A stretch of 23,839 nucleotides of DNA from positions 1 to 23,839 of the forward strand of contig DASXLL010000337.1 in the NCBI GenBank assembly GCA_036496265.1, in the 5' to 3' direction. A program made the translations under genes and the position numbers. Below, piece after piece: positions 8,176-15,720 of the stretch. Each line of letters starts with the position of its first letter. Within the stretch, counting starts at the first letter, position 1. Under the pieces are notes generated by a model. That model was not told the origin of the DNA. It saw only the letters and a list, made by a program, of their open reading frames with translations, and made no database searches. The stretch comes from CAYLLN01 sp036496265. Lineage in GTDB: Bacteria > Planctomycetota > Planctomycetia > Pirellulales > Pirellulaceae.

Positions 8176-9348
8176 TCACGATTTTGCAGTCGACGCCTTG
8201 CTTTGCATCATCTCTCGAGCCTCTTTGGCCGCAGCCTTCACTTTACTTCGCTCGACTAGCACATTCTCCAGCGGCGAAGTAATCAAATGGTCGAGCGCAG
8301 CGTCCAACCGGGCCACATCCAAGTCGGGATTGGCCTTCGCCAGGAAAAGGGCGGCTCTAATGCCATTCAAGAGCACCGTTGTCCGCTTCCGCTGCTGCTC
8401 GTTTGGATTCGTTTCGTCCTTCACGGCCAGCGGATTCTCCGGATCGAGCATTTCGCGGAGCACGCCGATGCATTCGGCGTTTCCTTGACGGGCCAGCCCT
8501 GTCGCCGCGTTGTAGCGAGCATTCGGATACGTGTCGTGCAGCATTTGCACTAGCCGCTCGGTTGCCCGCTCGCCGCCGATCACGCCCAGAGCATAGGCCG
8601 CTACCGCTCGCAGCTCTGCATGCGGCCGATAGAGCGTTGGCTCCCCATCTTTTGGCGGCGGTGGAGGTGCCCCGGTGTCATCCGGCTCATGCGTCGCGTC
8701 CAGCAGAACTTTCATTACCTCTTCATTTTCTTGAAATGTTCTTGGCCCGCAGTTATCGGCCAACGTCGAAATCGCTTCAATCGCGGCGAATCGCACCTGC
8801 ACCTCCACCGGGTCCTGCTCCTGCGTCGCCGCCTTCAAGAGCACTGGCAGCCCATCCTGTACGCTGAACGAGCCCAGCGATCGGCACAAATACATCCGCC
8901 GCATAATCTGCGCCCGGCGGTCGCTCCCCGGCGGTGCCTGGCTGCCCGAATACGTGCTGTTGCCGCCGCCCATCGCCACGGCTGACATCGGTGCCAGCGG
9001 CTCCTTCAAATCGCGATCCAAAAACTTCGCCAGCGCGCCGGCCAACGTTGCATCCTGCCGTAGCGGCGCATACTTCGGATCCCGGCTTCGCAGCAAATCA
9101 GCCAGCTCGTATGCCCGCTGCCAGCTTGCCGTGTCGTCGCGCACAATGGCTTTGACCAACTCCGCCGCGTTGTCGCGGCCCATGTGGGCCACCCAACTGA
9201 ACAACAGCCACAGCACGACGATGATCGAAACGATCAACATCGGAATCAAAAACAACTGAATCAAGAACGTCGCCGTCGGCGGCGTCACCGGCGGCAAATA
9301 CTCCGCCCGCGATTTCGACTCATTCAGCGGCGCGTCAGGTACAGACAT
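8176..9348 (-). CDS. Membrane-anchored HEAT-repeat protein
   Basis: The start is supported by GGAG (9355-9358) six nt before the ATG. The 390-residue protein has a short Pro-rich cytoplasmic start and one strong membrane segment at about 27-52. A long soluble part built of helical HEAT-like repeats follows. Repeat-like units are seen around RFAAIEAISTLADNCG, LRAVAAYALGVIGGE and ARYNAATGLARQGN. A Gly/Ser-rich loop (around 127-140) and a Pro-rich loop (PPPPPKDG) interrupt the repeats. Such proteins normally serve as binding scaffolds; no catalytic residues are visible. It precedes the YdeP-type enzyme on the same strand and is divergent from the lipoate-ligase-family gene, from which it is separated by 74 bp. 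Confidence 0.8.
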   Translation of the reverse strand: MSVPDAPLNESKSRAEYLPPVTPPTATFLIQLFLIPMLIVSIIVVLWLLFSWVAHMGRDNAAELVKAIVRDDTASWQRAYELADLLRSRDPKYAPLRQDATLAGALAKFLDRDLKEPLAPMSAVAMGGGNSTYSGSQAPPGSDRRAQIMRRMYLCRSLGSFSVQDGLPVLLKAATQEQDPVEVQVRFAAIEAISTLADNCGPRTFQENEEVMKVLLDATHEPDDTGAPPPPPKDGEPTLYRPHAELRAVAAYALGVIGGERATERLVQMLHDTYPNARYNAATGLARQGNAECIGVLREMLDPENPLAVKDETNPNEQQRKRTTVLLNGIRAALFLAKANPDLDVARLDAALDHLITSPLENVLVERSKVKAAAKEAREMMQSKASTAKS

Positions 9349-9422
9349 GAAAGACTCCGAAAAATGGCGATAATTCCAGTGTCTATGCGGGCCGGAAAAC
9401 CGTCAACGGGCTGTGCCATTGC

Positions 9423-10085
9423 ATGAAACTGCTCGCTTTGACATTAGCCACGCCCGCCGAAAACCTGGCAGCCGATGACGCGCTGCTTGCAGCCGCCGAA
9501 TCGGCCCTTTTGGACGACGATATTCTGCGACTGTGGGAAATGCCGTCGCTGGCGATCGTCGTTGGGCGGTCGTCGCGAATCGAGGATGAAGTCAACGTGG
9601 CGTCTGCCGAAGCGATGAATACGCCGATCCTGCGGCGGGCTAGTGGCGGCTGCGCCATCGTCGCCGGTCCCGGCTGTCTGATGTACTCCGTCATCCTGCG
9701 CTATAGCGGCCGCGAATATCTGCGGCTGATCGACGAATGTCACCGCCATGTCCTCGGCATCCTCCGCTCGGCTCTTTCGCCGCTCATCAGCGGCATCGAG
9801 CACGTTGGAACGTCAGATTTGGCCCTCAACAATCGAAAATTCTCCGGCAATTCGCTCCGCTGCAAGCGCGACCACTTACTTTACCATGGCACGATCCTTT
9901 ACAACTTCAACCTGAATCTCATTTCCGAGCTGCTTAAGCGTCCGCCGCGGGAGCCGGAATATCGTGCCGGCCGCGACCATTCCGATTTCGTTACCAATTT
10001 GCCCCTAAAACGGGAATGCATCCGCCAGCGATTGATGGAAGCGTTTGGGGCTTCTGAACCACTGGCCTGGCCCATCGACCCATGA
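9423..10085 (+). CDS. Lipoate-protein ligase A family protein (BPL/LPL fold)
   Basis: The 220-residue product shows the catalytic core of the biotin/lipoate ligase fold. RRASGGCAIVAGPG at 71-84 corresponds to the lipoate-binding RR-x-SGG-x-x loop; the third Gly of the usual RRxSGGG is Cys here. NRKFSGNS at 137-144 carries the conserved Lys (K139) that contacts lipoyl-adenylate. YHGTILYNFN follows as in LplA. The protein lacks the accessory C-terminal domain of full LplA (about 340 residues), so it may be a ligase with a separate partner, or an octanoyl/lipoyl transferase of the LipM/LipL type, which use a catalytic Cys. The 3' end overlaps the ATG of apt by 4 bp (ATGA), so the two are translated from one message. 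Confidence 0.85.
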   Translation: MKLLALTLATPAENLAADDALLAAAESALLDDDILRLWEMPSLAIVVGRSSRIEDEVNVASAEAMNTPILRRASGGCAIVAGPGCLMYSVILRYSGREYLRLIDECHRHVLGILRSALSPLISGIEHVGTSDLALNNRKFSGNSLRCKRDHLLYHGTILYNFNLNLISELLKRPPREPEYRAGRDHSDFVTNLPLKRECIRQRLMEAFGASEPLAWPIDP

Positions 10086-10609
10086 CCCAATCTTCCCTCG
10101 ATTTGAAAAAGTTTATCCGCGACATTCCTGATTTCCCCAAGCCGGGAATTCTGTTTCGAGACATCACGCCGCTCCTCGCTCATCCCGAAGCGCTCCGTGA
10201 AACCGTCGAACAACTCGCGGAGCCTTATCACGGCAAAAACATCAACGCCGTTGTCGCCGCCGAAGCCCGGGGCTTTATCTTCGCCGCGCCGATGGCGATC
10301 GAGCTCGGCGCTGGCTTTGTTCCCGTTCGCAAGCCGGGCAAATTGCCGTTCGACCGGCATTCGTTCCGTTATGACCTCGAATATGGCAGCGACACGCTCG
10401 AAATGCACGTCGATGGCGTGCCGCCCGGCGCTCGCGTCCTCGTTGTCGATGACTTGCTCGCCACCGGTGGCACGGTCGGCGCTTGCGTCAAGTTGCTCGA
10501 AAAAACCGGGGCCAACATCGTCGGCTGCGCCTTCGTGATCGAGTTAAGCGGACTCGGTGGACGCAAAGCAGTCTCGCCGCACCCGGTCCATAGTCTGATG
10601 CAATATTAG
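10082..10609 (+). CDS. apt: Adenine phosphoribosyltransferase
   Basis: This 175-residue cytoplasmic enzyme converts adenine and PRPP to AMP and pyrophosphate (purine salvage). Length and sequence match the bacterial family (about 170-180). The opening IRDIPDFPKPGILFRDITPL is diagnostic, and the PRPP-binding loop VVDDLLATGGT occupies about residues 121-131. AAEARGFIFAAP and RKPGKLPF are further conserved blocks. The start overlaps the stop of the preceding lipoate-ligase-family gene. The TAG stop overlaps the TAA stop of the convergent Nudix gene (TTAG at 10606-10609), leaving no room for a conventional terminator between them. Confidence 0.96.
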   Translation: MTQSSLDLKKFIRDIPDFPKPGILFRDITPLLAHPEALRETVEQLAEPYHGKNINAVVAAEARGFIFAAPMAIELGAGFVPVRKPGKLPFDRHSFRYDLEYGSDTLEMHVDGVPPGARVLVVDDLLATGGTVGACVKLLEKTGANIVGCAFVIELSGLGGRKAVSPHPVHSLMQY

Positions 10610-11130
10610 GGCTTCTGCCGGAGTCGATCAGCCCACGACAAACCTACGATCGTCTTAGCGTCTCTTATTTCACCGCGGAAGATCATTGCGATCGCCTCAT
10701 CCCACGGCACGAGCCAGTTCTCGATTTCCTCGCCTTCTTCGCGGGCCGTTTCGCCGGCGGTCAATCCCGTCGCTAAATACAGGTGCATCTTCTCGTCGAG
10801 AATGCCGGGCGAGAGGAAAAAGGCGTGCAGAAACTCGATCTTCTTCGCTCGGTAGCCGGTCTCCTCAATCAACTCGCGTGCAGCCGTTTTTTCTGGCGGT
10901 TCGGGCGGCTCCAGCGTGCCGGCTGGCAGTTCAATCAGTGTTTGATTCACGGCGACACGCCAGTTGCGAATCAGGCAGACACGGCCATCGTCCAAGAGTG
11001 GCACGATGACGCAGGCGCCGGGGTGCCGCACGATTTCGCGGGTCTTGGTTTTGCCGCTCGGCGTTTGGATGCTTTCGCGAACGACGCGAAATTTGGATGT
11101 GGTAAGTAAAACTTCGGGTTTGGCGGTCAT
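10606..11130 (-). CDS. Nudix hydrolase, ADP-ribose pyrophosphatase type
   Basis: The 174-residue product contains a complete Nudix box at 71-93 (G-x5-E-x7-REL-x-EE-x-GY), which binds Mg2+ and cleaves nucleoside diphosphate derivatives. The preceding VNQTLIELPAG and the following FFLSPGILDEKMHLYLA resemble ADP-ribose pyrophosphatases (NudF/YffH type), in which a Pro-Gly pair after the box helps select ADP-ribose. The start at 11130 is followed by the typical beta-strand order of the family. It lies 9 bp behind the glycosyltransferase gene on the same strand, so co-transcription is likely. Substrate choice is inferred. Confidence 0.9.
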   Translation of the reverse strand: MTAKPEVLLTTSKFRVVRESIQTPSGKTKTREIVRHPGACVIVPLLDDGRVCLIRNWRVAVNQTLIELPAGTLEPPEPPEKTAARELIEETGYRAKKIEFLHAFFLSPGILDEKMHLYLATGLTAGETAREEGEEIENWLVPWDEAIAMIFRGEIRDAKTIVGLSWADRLRQKP

Positions 11131-11139
11131 CGGCTTTGA

Positions 11140-12120
11140 TCATGCGGCGCGGCGGATGGACGAGCGATCAACGGCGTCGCCGCAGTTGACCAGTTCGCGG
11201 ATGGCGTAATTTTGCCGTTGACCCTGACCGTAGTAAATCCGGGCGTTCACTTCACCGAGCAAGCCGAGGCTGAAGAATTGAATTGCCGCGATCGTGCCGA
11301 GAATCGATAACAGCGTCAGCGGGTTCCCGGTCATATCCGTTCCGTGGGCCAGTTTCATGCAAGTCGTCGCCAACGCGGACACAATCGCGATGGCAAAACA
11401 GGCGAGGCCAAAGCGACCGAAGAGCTTCATGGGGCTCGCGAAATAATCGAGCATGTATTTGACGGTGACGAGATCGAGGACGACGCGGACGGTTCGCGAG
11501 AGGCCGTATTTCGTTTGGCCGAATCGCCGCGGATGATGCCGCGTGACGACTTCGGCGCACCGGGCACCGCGCTGATGGGCCAAGATCGGAATGAACCGAT
11601 GCATTTCGCCATATAATTCCAGCTCGTCGGCAATTTCGCGCCGCATGGCTTTGAGGGTGCAGCCCAGATCATGAATCGGAAATCGCGTCACTTTCGAAAT
11701 CAGCCAGTTGGCGATTTTTGACGGCACCTTTCGTGTTAGTAGCGTGTCTTGTCGCAGCTTGCGCCAGCCGTGAACGAGGTCGTAGCCTTCGTCCAGCTTC
11801 GCCACGAGCGTAGGAATGTCGAGGGGGTCGTTTTGCAAATCGCCGTCGAGCGTGACGATCACGTCGCCGGTCGCGTGCTGAATGCCGGCTTGCAGTGCAG
11901 CGGTCTGACCATAATTGCGGCGAAAACGGACGAGCTTGACTCGCTCATCGCGGCTGGCGAGCTCCTTGAGCCGATCGCTGCTGCCATCGGTCGAGCCATC
12001 ATCGACAAAGACGATCTCCCACGAGCGGCCAATGCTTGGCAAAACCGCCGCAAGCTGCTGATACAGCGGCGGAATATTTTCTAGCTCGTTGCAAATTGGA
12101 ACGACGACAGAAATTGACAT
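11140..12120 (-). CDS. Family 2 glycosyltransferase, DPM1/GtrB/ArnC type
   Basis: The ATG at 12120 has CGGAG five nt upstream. The longer open frame to 12222 is rejected because its extra residues include a VGCAHH-like string translated from a palindromic repeat. The 326-residue product has a GT-A domain with VVVPICNE at the start, DDGS at 40-43 and DGD at 92-94 (nucleotide-sugar and metal binding). The DLGCTLKAMRR segment also fits. Two membrane helices lie at about 234-256 and 267-292, followed by a YYGQGQRQNYAIREL tail typical of enzymes that charge undecaprenyl or dolichyl phosphate with a sugar. It therefore probably makes a lipid-linked sugar donor at the cytoplasmic face of the membrane for envelope glycans. 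The Nudix gene follows after 9 bp. Confidence 0.92.
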   Translation of the reverse strand: MSISVVVPICNELENIPPLYQQLAAVLPSIGRSWEIVFVDDGSTDGSSDRLKELASRDERVKLVRFRRNYGQTAALQAGIQHATGDVIVTLDGDLQNDPLDIPTLVAKLDEGYDLVHGWRKLRQDTLLTRKVPSKIANWLISKVTRFPIHDLGCTLKAMRREIADELELYGEMHRFIPILAHQRGARCAEVVTRHHPRRFGQTKYGLSRTVRVVLDLVTVKYMLDYFASPMKLFGRFGLACFAIAIVSALATTCMKLAHGTDMTGNPLTLLSILGTIAAIQFFSLGLLGEVNARIYYGQGQRQNYAIRELVNCGDAVDRSSIRRAA

Positions 12121-12149
12121 AACTGCTCCGCGGGCTTGAGCTTGCAAAT

Positions 12150-12170
12150 GGTGGGCACAGCCCACCCTAC
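12150..12170 (-). repeat. GTAGGG-led palindromic repeat, copy 1
   Basis: The plus strand reads GGTGGGC-ACA-GCCCACC followed by CTAC, a perfect 7-bp palindrome with a 3-nt loop. Read on the minus strand it is GTAGGGTGGGC..., with the same GTAGGG lead as the repeat inside the VWA gene. It lies 30 bp upstream of the glycosyltransferase start. From memory, repeats of this look recur in planctomycete genomes, which I cannot check here. Confidence 0.75.
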
Positions 12171-12263
12171 GGCATGAGTCGCCGCGGAGTTTAGGGGAGT
12201 TGCATGGACGAGCAAACCTCAATCAGGCGAGTTTTGCTAGCAAGTGAGTGTGAGTAAGTGAGT

Positions 12264-12284
12264 GGTGGGCACAGCCCACCTTAC
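12264..12284 (-). repeat. GTAGGG-type palindromic repeat, copy 2, carrying a stop codon
   Basis: The 17-bp palindrome GGTGGGCACAGCCCACC is identical to copy 1, but its lead is GTAAGG instead of GTAGGG. The TAA in this lead is the stop codon of the VWA gene (12281-12283). The hairpin directly behind the stop might act in termination or RNA stability, but no T-run follows it. Confidence 0.75.
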
Positions 12285-14032
12285 GCGAGGATTTCGCGCT
12301 TTCTTTTGACGTAGTCCCAGACCACATAACGGTCGAGGTCGCGGCCGGCGGTGAAGAAGACGCGGCCTTTGGTGCTTTCGGCCAGGCGATAGGCGAAGCG
12401 GATGTCTTCTTCGGATTGGGACCAGCTGGGGACGAGGAAAATGTTGATCGTGATTCCTTCGCGGGCACAGAGCAGGCCTTCCCGCATGGTCGCGGCTTCG
12501 GTCAGCGGGTCGGGCGGGTAGAGCATGTAGAGGATGGAGCCGGTGAAGTGCGCGGTGGGCAAGCCGTCGGTAATGAGGATGACTTGCTTGTTCAGCGTGT
12601 CTTGAGCGGCAAGGAACTGCCGGCTCATTTGCAGGGAGCGCTGAATGTTCGTGAAGTGATGCGGGATGCGATACTCGCTCACGTCGTCGCGGCTCATATC
12701 GACTTTCAGCCGGACCCAGGGATCGAAAATGGTCACTGGCTTGGGCATCAGCTCAATGACTTTGCCCGGCGGCGTGGCCCGGGCGAACGTGAACATCTCA
12801 ATCATCTGCAAAAAATCGCCCGGATATTCGCGGCGAATTAGCCCTTCGAGGGCGAGAGCCATGCGTTTGACGTTCACATATTGGCCGTCGTAGCGCATCG
12901 AGCCGCTCATGTCCATGATCACGCAGGTGGCGCATTTGGGTGTGTTGCGCGTGCGATGGATGACGATGTCGTCCTGCTTGAGCGTCAGCGGAACGCCACG
13001 GAGGGCGTTCCCTACAGCGCCTTGTTCGGGGGCGTTCCCTGCAGCGTCGGACCGCAGCATGGCATTGATCAGCGACTGCGGAATGTCCATGTGGGCCAGC
13101 GAGTCACCGAACTCGTAGGACTTCGTGTTCGTCATCTCGACGGCCCCTTCGCCGAGGATCGGGCCTTGGTGGCGGCCGGAACGCGAGGCCTGGAGGTCGG
13201 AGAAGATGCGTTCGAGCAACCGGCCTTGGAAAATGCGGTAGGCTTTGGGCGTCAGCTTAAAGCCGCGGCCGCCTTTTTCACGTTCCAAACCTTGCCGCTC
13301 GGCCATTTCGCGGACGTAGTTTTCCACCATCCGCTGCAGCTCTTCGAGCCTTTCCATATCGCCAGGCTCGGTGAATTGCTCCAGCAGCTCCAGGTCGATG
13401 ATGCCGATCTGGGCGTTTTTTTTGGCATCCTCCAGTTGCTTCAGCAGCTCGTCGATCTTCTCCAACTCTTCCTTAACGGCGAGGGCCTCGGGAATTGTCA
13501 GCGGCGTGCGACCAGTGAACTGATATTTGGCCGCCAGCTCATCGACCTGGTATTTGTTGCCGAGCGTTTCGACGAGGCTCACCAGCTGCCTCGCGAATTT
13601 CGATCGCTCGTCGTCAGCCGAATACCAGAGGTTTTCCAGGTCCCGGAGTTGCTCCTCTTGGACGGCCTGCTTGAAGCGGTCACGCAGTTTTGAAGGTGGA
13701 TCGACCTTGCCTGCCGACTTCTGGAATTCCTTCTTAGCCGTGCCTTGGACCGACTGCGTCTCGTACTTCTCCAGAATCTTTCGCTTCCGCTCCAGCAGCA
13801 TCGCGAGCAGCGCGTCGATGCTTGGCCCCAGGCCGGCAATCTGGCTTGGATCCAGCCGGATGGCCCGCGCCAGCTCTTCGTCGGTCAACTCGCGAGCATT
13901 GCCGAACATCAGCATGTGCTCCATGGCCGGCGACACCATATCCGGCGGCGGCTGCGTCGGCGCGGGGAGGTTGATGGGGTCGTACTTTTGGTACGTATGA
14001 ATGATGCCGCCGAGGGTTTGGCGATTAGGCAT
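12281..14032 (-). CDS. VWA-domain protein with N-terminal helical region
   Basis: The 583-residue protein has a long, charged, mostly helical N-terminal part (about 45-290), including a coiled-coil-like stretch at 183-250. A C-terminal von Willebrand factor A domain covers about 365-560. The metal-ion-dependent adhesion site is intact: DMSGS at 374-378, a conserved Thr region (HHFTNIQRSL) and ITDGLPT. There is no signal peptide, so it should be cytoplasmic. Such proteins usually work with a MoxR-type AAA+ ATPase in assembling or metallating other complexes, but no MoxR gene is adjacent. Residues 329-348 are encoded by a palindromic repeat and read like an insertion (see the repeat entry). The stop codon lies within another repeat copy. 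No strong ribosome site precedes the ATG. Confidence 0.9.
   Translation of the reverse strand: MPNRQTLGGIIHTYQKYDPINLPAPTQPPPDMVSPAMEHMLMFGNARELTDEELARAIRLDPSQIAGLGPSIDALLAMLLERKRKILEKYETQSVQGTAKKEFQKSAGKVDPPSKLRDRFKQAVQEEQLRDLENLWYSADDERSKFARQLVSLVETLGNKYQVDELAAKYQFTGRTPLTIPEALAVKEELEKIDELLKQLEDAKKNAQIGIIDLELLEQFTEPGDMERLEELQRMVENYVREMAERQGLEREKGGRGFKLTPKAYRIFQGRLLERIFSDLQASRSGRHQGPILGEGAVEMTNTKSYEFGDSLAHMDIPQSLINAMLRSDAAGNAPEQGAVGNALRGVPLTLKQDDIVIHRTRNTPKCATCVIMDMSGSMRYDGQYVNVKRMALALEGLIRREYPGDFLQMIEMFTFARATPPGKVIELMPKPVTIFDPWVRLKVDMSRDDVSEYRIPHHFTNIQRSLQMSRQFLAAQDTLNKQVILITDGLPTAHFTGSILYMLYPPDPLTEAATMREGLLCAREGITINIFLVPSWSQSEEDIRFAYRLAESTKGRVFFTAGRDLDRYVVWDYVKRKREILA
12990..13048 (-). repeat. 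GTAGGG-led palindromic repeat within the VWA coding region
   Basis: GGAACGCC (12990-12997) and GGCGTTCC (13004-13011) form a perfect 8-bp palindrome with a 6-nt loop. Read on the minus strand it carries the lead GTAGGG, as copy 1 at 12150 does. A 19-nt block at 13003-13021 is repeated at 13030-13048 with two mismatches. The element is in frame and encodes residues 329-348 (including VGNALRGVP), just before the VWA domain. Confidence 0.7.
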
Positions 14033-14704
14033 TAGTCACCGGGCGGTTGGCTTGCGGGCAGGAGTTAAACACGAAGGACACGAAGAGCACGAAGGAAGGC
14101 GGGTTTTTGCCGCGGATGAACACGGATGACACGGATTGGATTTTGAGTCGTTGTTTCATTCTAGGGGTTGGGTTGAGCCGGAGAATTTGCTGGCGCCGAT
14201 TTAGGTGAGCAGGCCCTGAGTGGGGGGGTGAATTGTGGGGCAGTCAGGGGCGGTGAGCAGGGTTTTGTGATTTGCGTTGGAATTTGATTTGTGGGTCCGG
14301 AGCAGCCGAGTTATGCATATGCGGCGGTTTTTTCGGGTCGATATTTGGCATAAACTCCTTGTGGGATAAGGCTTTGTGCGAAAAACGAGGCTGATGGAAT
14401 ATGCGTTTTATGCACGCGGTTGGGCGATTCAAGGCGAGCTGAAGTGGTGCGGTCAGAAATAGGTGAGCACCACCCCTGTGGGGAAGACGCTTCCGGGTGC
14501 CGCAGAGGGTGAGCAGGCTATGGAACTCGACGTTTGTTCGTCTGGGAAGAGTTAGCAATGGCAATTGGCTCCAATTGCGGTTCCATCGGAGGTGGTCGAA
14601 TGTCGGGTTCATGGCAATCGAGGCGTCTAAAGTGACGGGATTGACAAGAGGGATGTATCTAGAGCAACTAGTGTACCGATGTTTATACTGGTAGAGTGTA
14701 GAAA
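14033..14704. other. 672-bp noncoding region
   Basis: No convincing gene is seen; open frames here are rich in His, Pro and Arg and lack start signals. The region holds two sets of 9-bp tandem repeats at its left end and four copies of GGTGAGCA (14204, 14252, 14462, 14508). Two 9-mers differ by one base from the DnaA-box consensus TTATNCACA (14311-14319 TTATGCATA and 14408-14416 TTATGCACG). It separates the minus-strand VWA gene from the plus-strand ankyrin gene, so promoters for both should lie here. I cannot place a -10/-35 pair with confidence. Confidence 0.5.
14069..14139. repeat. Two 9-bp-period tandem repeat blocks
   Basis: Three units of the form ACACGAAGG lie at 14069-14095 and three of the form ACGGATGAC at 14113-14139, 17 bp apart. 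Both have a 9-bp period. A related block (AACACAGAG/GCACGGAG type) occurs at 21254-21280. The two short arrays look like interspersed repeat elements, not CRISPR, because there are no unique spacers. Confidence 0.6.
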
Positions 14705-15388
14705 ATGGAACTGCGTGGAATGAACGAATTGCTGAAGGCGATTGTTGAGGATGATGTGCGGTCCGTGAAGCGGCTGCTGGGCGCGGATCGAGACCTGGCG
14801 ACTCGGTTGATTCAGAAGCCGAGGCTGTATCAGTCGAAAATCTTCCACTGGATTTATATGGGGGATACGGCGCTGCATTTGGCGGCGGCGGGGTATCGGG
14901 TGGAGATCGTGAAGGCGTTGGTGAAGGCCGGCGCGGATGTGAATGCAGCGAAGAATATGCGGAAGAGCGGGCCGCTGCATTATGCGGCGGATGGTTTTAT
15001 TACGGGGCCGGTGTGGGACGCGAAACGGCAGGTGGGGACGATCCGGTGTTTGCTCGAGCACGGAGCGAATATCCATTTGCAGGACAAGAACGGGGCGACG
15101 CCGCTGCACCGGGCGGTTCGGACGCGCTGTGCGGCGGCGGTGAAGTTTTTGCTGGCGGCGGGGGCTGACCCGACGGTCAGGAATAAGCCGGGGTCAACAC
15201 CGTTTCATTTGGCGGTGCAAAACACGGGACGCGGTGGTAGCGGTGAGCCGGCGGCGATTGAGGCACAGCGGGAGATTATTGGGACGTTCTTGGAGGTTGG
15301 TATTAGTCCGAAGATCAAGAGTGGCAGCGGAAAAAGCGTGGCGGCGAGTGCGACGAGTGAGTGGGTGAGGGAGATGCTGGGCGGTTAG
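14705..15388 (+). CDS. Ankyrin-repeat protein
   Basis: The 227-residue soluble protein is built of ankyrin repeats. Clear units are GDTALHLAAAGYRVEIVKALVKAGADVN (about 53-80), SGPLHYAADG to LLEHGANIHLQDKNG (88-130) and ATPLHRAVRT to LLAAGADPTVRNK (131-161). STPFHLAVQN follows (164-173), with a longer, less regular last unit. A weaker repeat precedes them (LLKAIVEDDVRSVKRLLGAD). Ankyrin repeats bind protein partners; none is indicated here. There is no signal peptide. The gene has G-rich third positions and differs in codon choice from the first 11 kb of the window. The strings quoted here are the start and end of each unit, and the first unit is interrupted only by ordinary helix-turn-helix residues. 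Confidence 0.9.
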   Translation: MELRGMNELLKAIVEDDVRSVKRLLGADRDLATRLIQKPRLYQSKIFHWIYMGDTALHLAAAGYRVEIVKALVKAGADVNAAKNMRKSGPLHYAADGFITGPVWDAKRQVGTIRCLLEHGANIHLQDKNGATPLHRAVRTRCAAAVKFLLAAGADPTVRNKPGSTPFHLAVQNTGRGGSGEPAAIEAQREIIGTFLEVGISPKIKSGSGKSVAASATSEWVREMLGG

Positions 15389-15394
15389 GCGCAG

Positions 15395-15400
15395 TATAAT
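15395..15400 (+). promoter_or_regulatory. Perfect -10 box before mntA
   Basis: TATAAT lies directly after the ankyrin stop codon. Transcription would begin near 15407, after the ATG at 15403 but before the ATG at 15424, which supports the later start for mntA. No good -35 element is found 16-18 nt upstream, so the promoter is only probable. Confidence 0.4.
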
Positions 15401-15423
15401 TAATGCGTATGGCAGGGCAGCTT

Positions 15424-15720
15424 ATGACAACAGCCAAGTACACTTTCGATGCCAACAAAGTCATTGAAATCTGTCGCCAGAACGGCGTCAGCAAGCTGGG
15501 ATTGTTTGGTTCGATGGCGCGAGGGGAAGATACCGCGGCGAGCGATGTTGATCTCCTCGTGGAATTTGCGACCCGCACGAGCTTGCTAGAGCTGGTCGCG
15601 CTGGAGCGGAAAATATCGGCCGCGATTGGCCGGAAAGTCGATTTACTTACCGAGGCAGCTCTCAGCCCCTATCTCCGGGACCGCATTTTGCGCGAGGTAA
15701 AAGTCCTCTATGAAGCGTGA
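15424..15720 (+). CDS. mntA: MntA-type nucleotidyltransferase antitoxin
   Basis: The 98-residue product is a minimal nucleotidyltransferase. GSMARGEDTAASDVDLL at 29-45 matches the GS-x-ARG-x5-SD-x-DL signature, with metal-binding D41 and D43, and the third acidic residue is D73 in KVDLLT. In characterised systems MntA transfers AMP groups from ATP to a Tyr of HepT and so blocks the toxin. AGGG lies about six nt before the chosen ATG; an earlier in-frame ATG at 15403 would add seven residues but overlaps the likely transcription start. It overlaps hepT by 11 bp, the usual operon arrangement of this type VII toxin-antitoxin pair. Confidence 0.92.
   Translation: MTTAKYTFDANKVIEICRQNGVSKLGLFGSMARGEDTAASDVDLLVEFATRTSLLELVALERKISAAIGRKVDLLTEAALSPYLRDRILREVKVLYEA

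Noticed and set aside
12121..12222. N-terminal extension of the glycosyltransferase to 12222
   Set aside because: The extra residues derive from the palindromic repeat, whereas the ATG at 12120 has a good ribosome site and opens the conserved GT-A fold.
12881..13693. 270-residue open frame antisense to the VWA gene
   Set aside because: It has no recognisable domain or ribosome site and mirrors the VWA coding frame, which has an intact metal site.
14069..14139. CRISPR-like array
   Set aside because: Units are 9 bp long and adjoin without spacers, so they are tandem repeats. No cas gene is present.
14244..14612. 122-residue open frame in the noncoding region (minus strand)
   Set aside because: It is rich in His, Pro and Arg with no hydrophobic core, and it has no start signal or neighbour that supports it.
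14641..14689. TTGACA at 14641 and TATACT at 14684 as a promoter for the ankyrin gene
   Set aside because: The two boxes are 37 nt apart, far from the 16-18 nt needed, and neither has a partner at the right distance.
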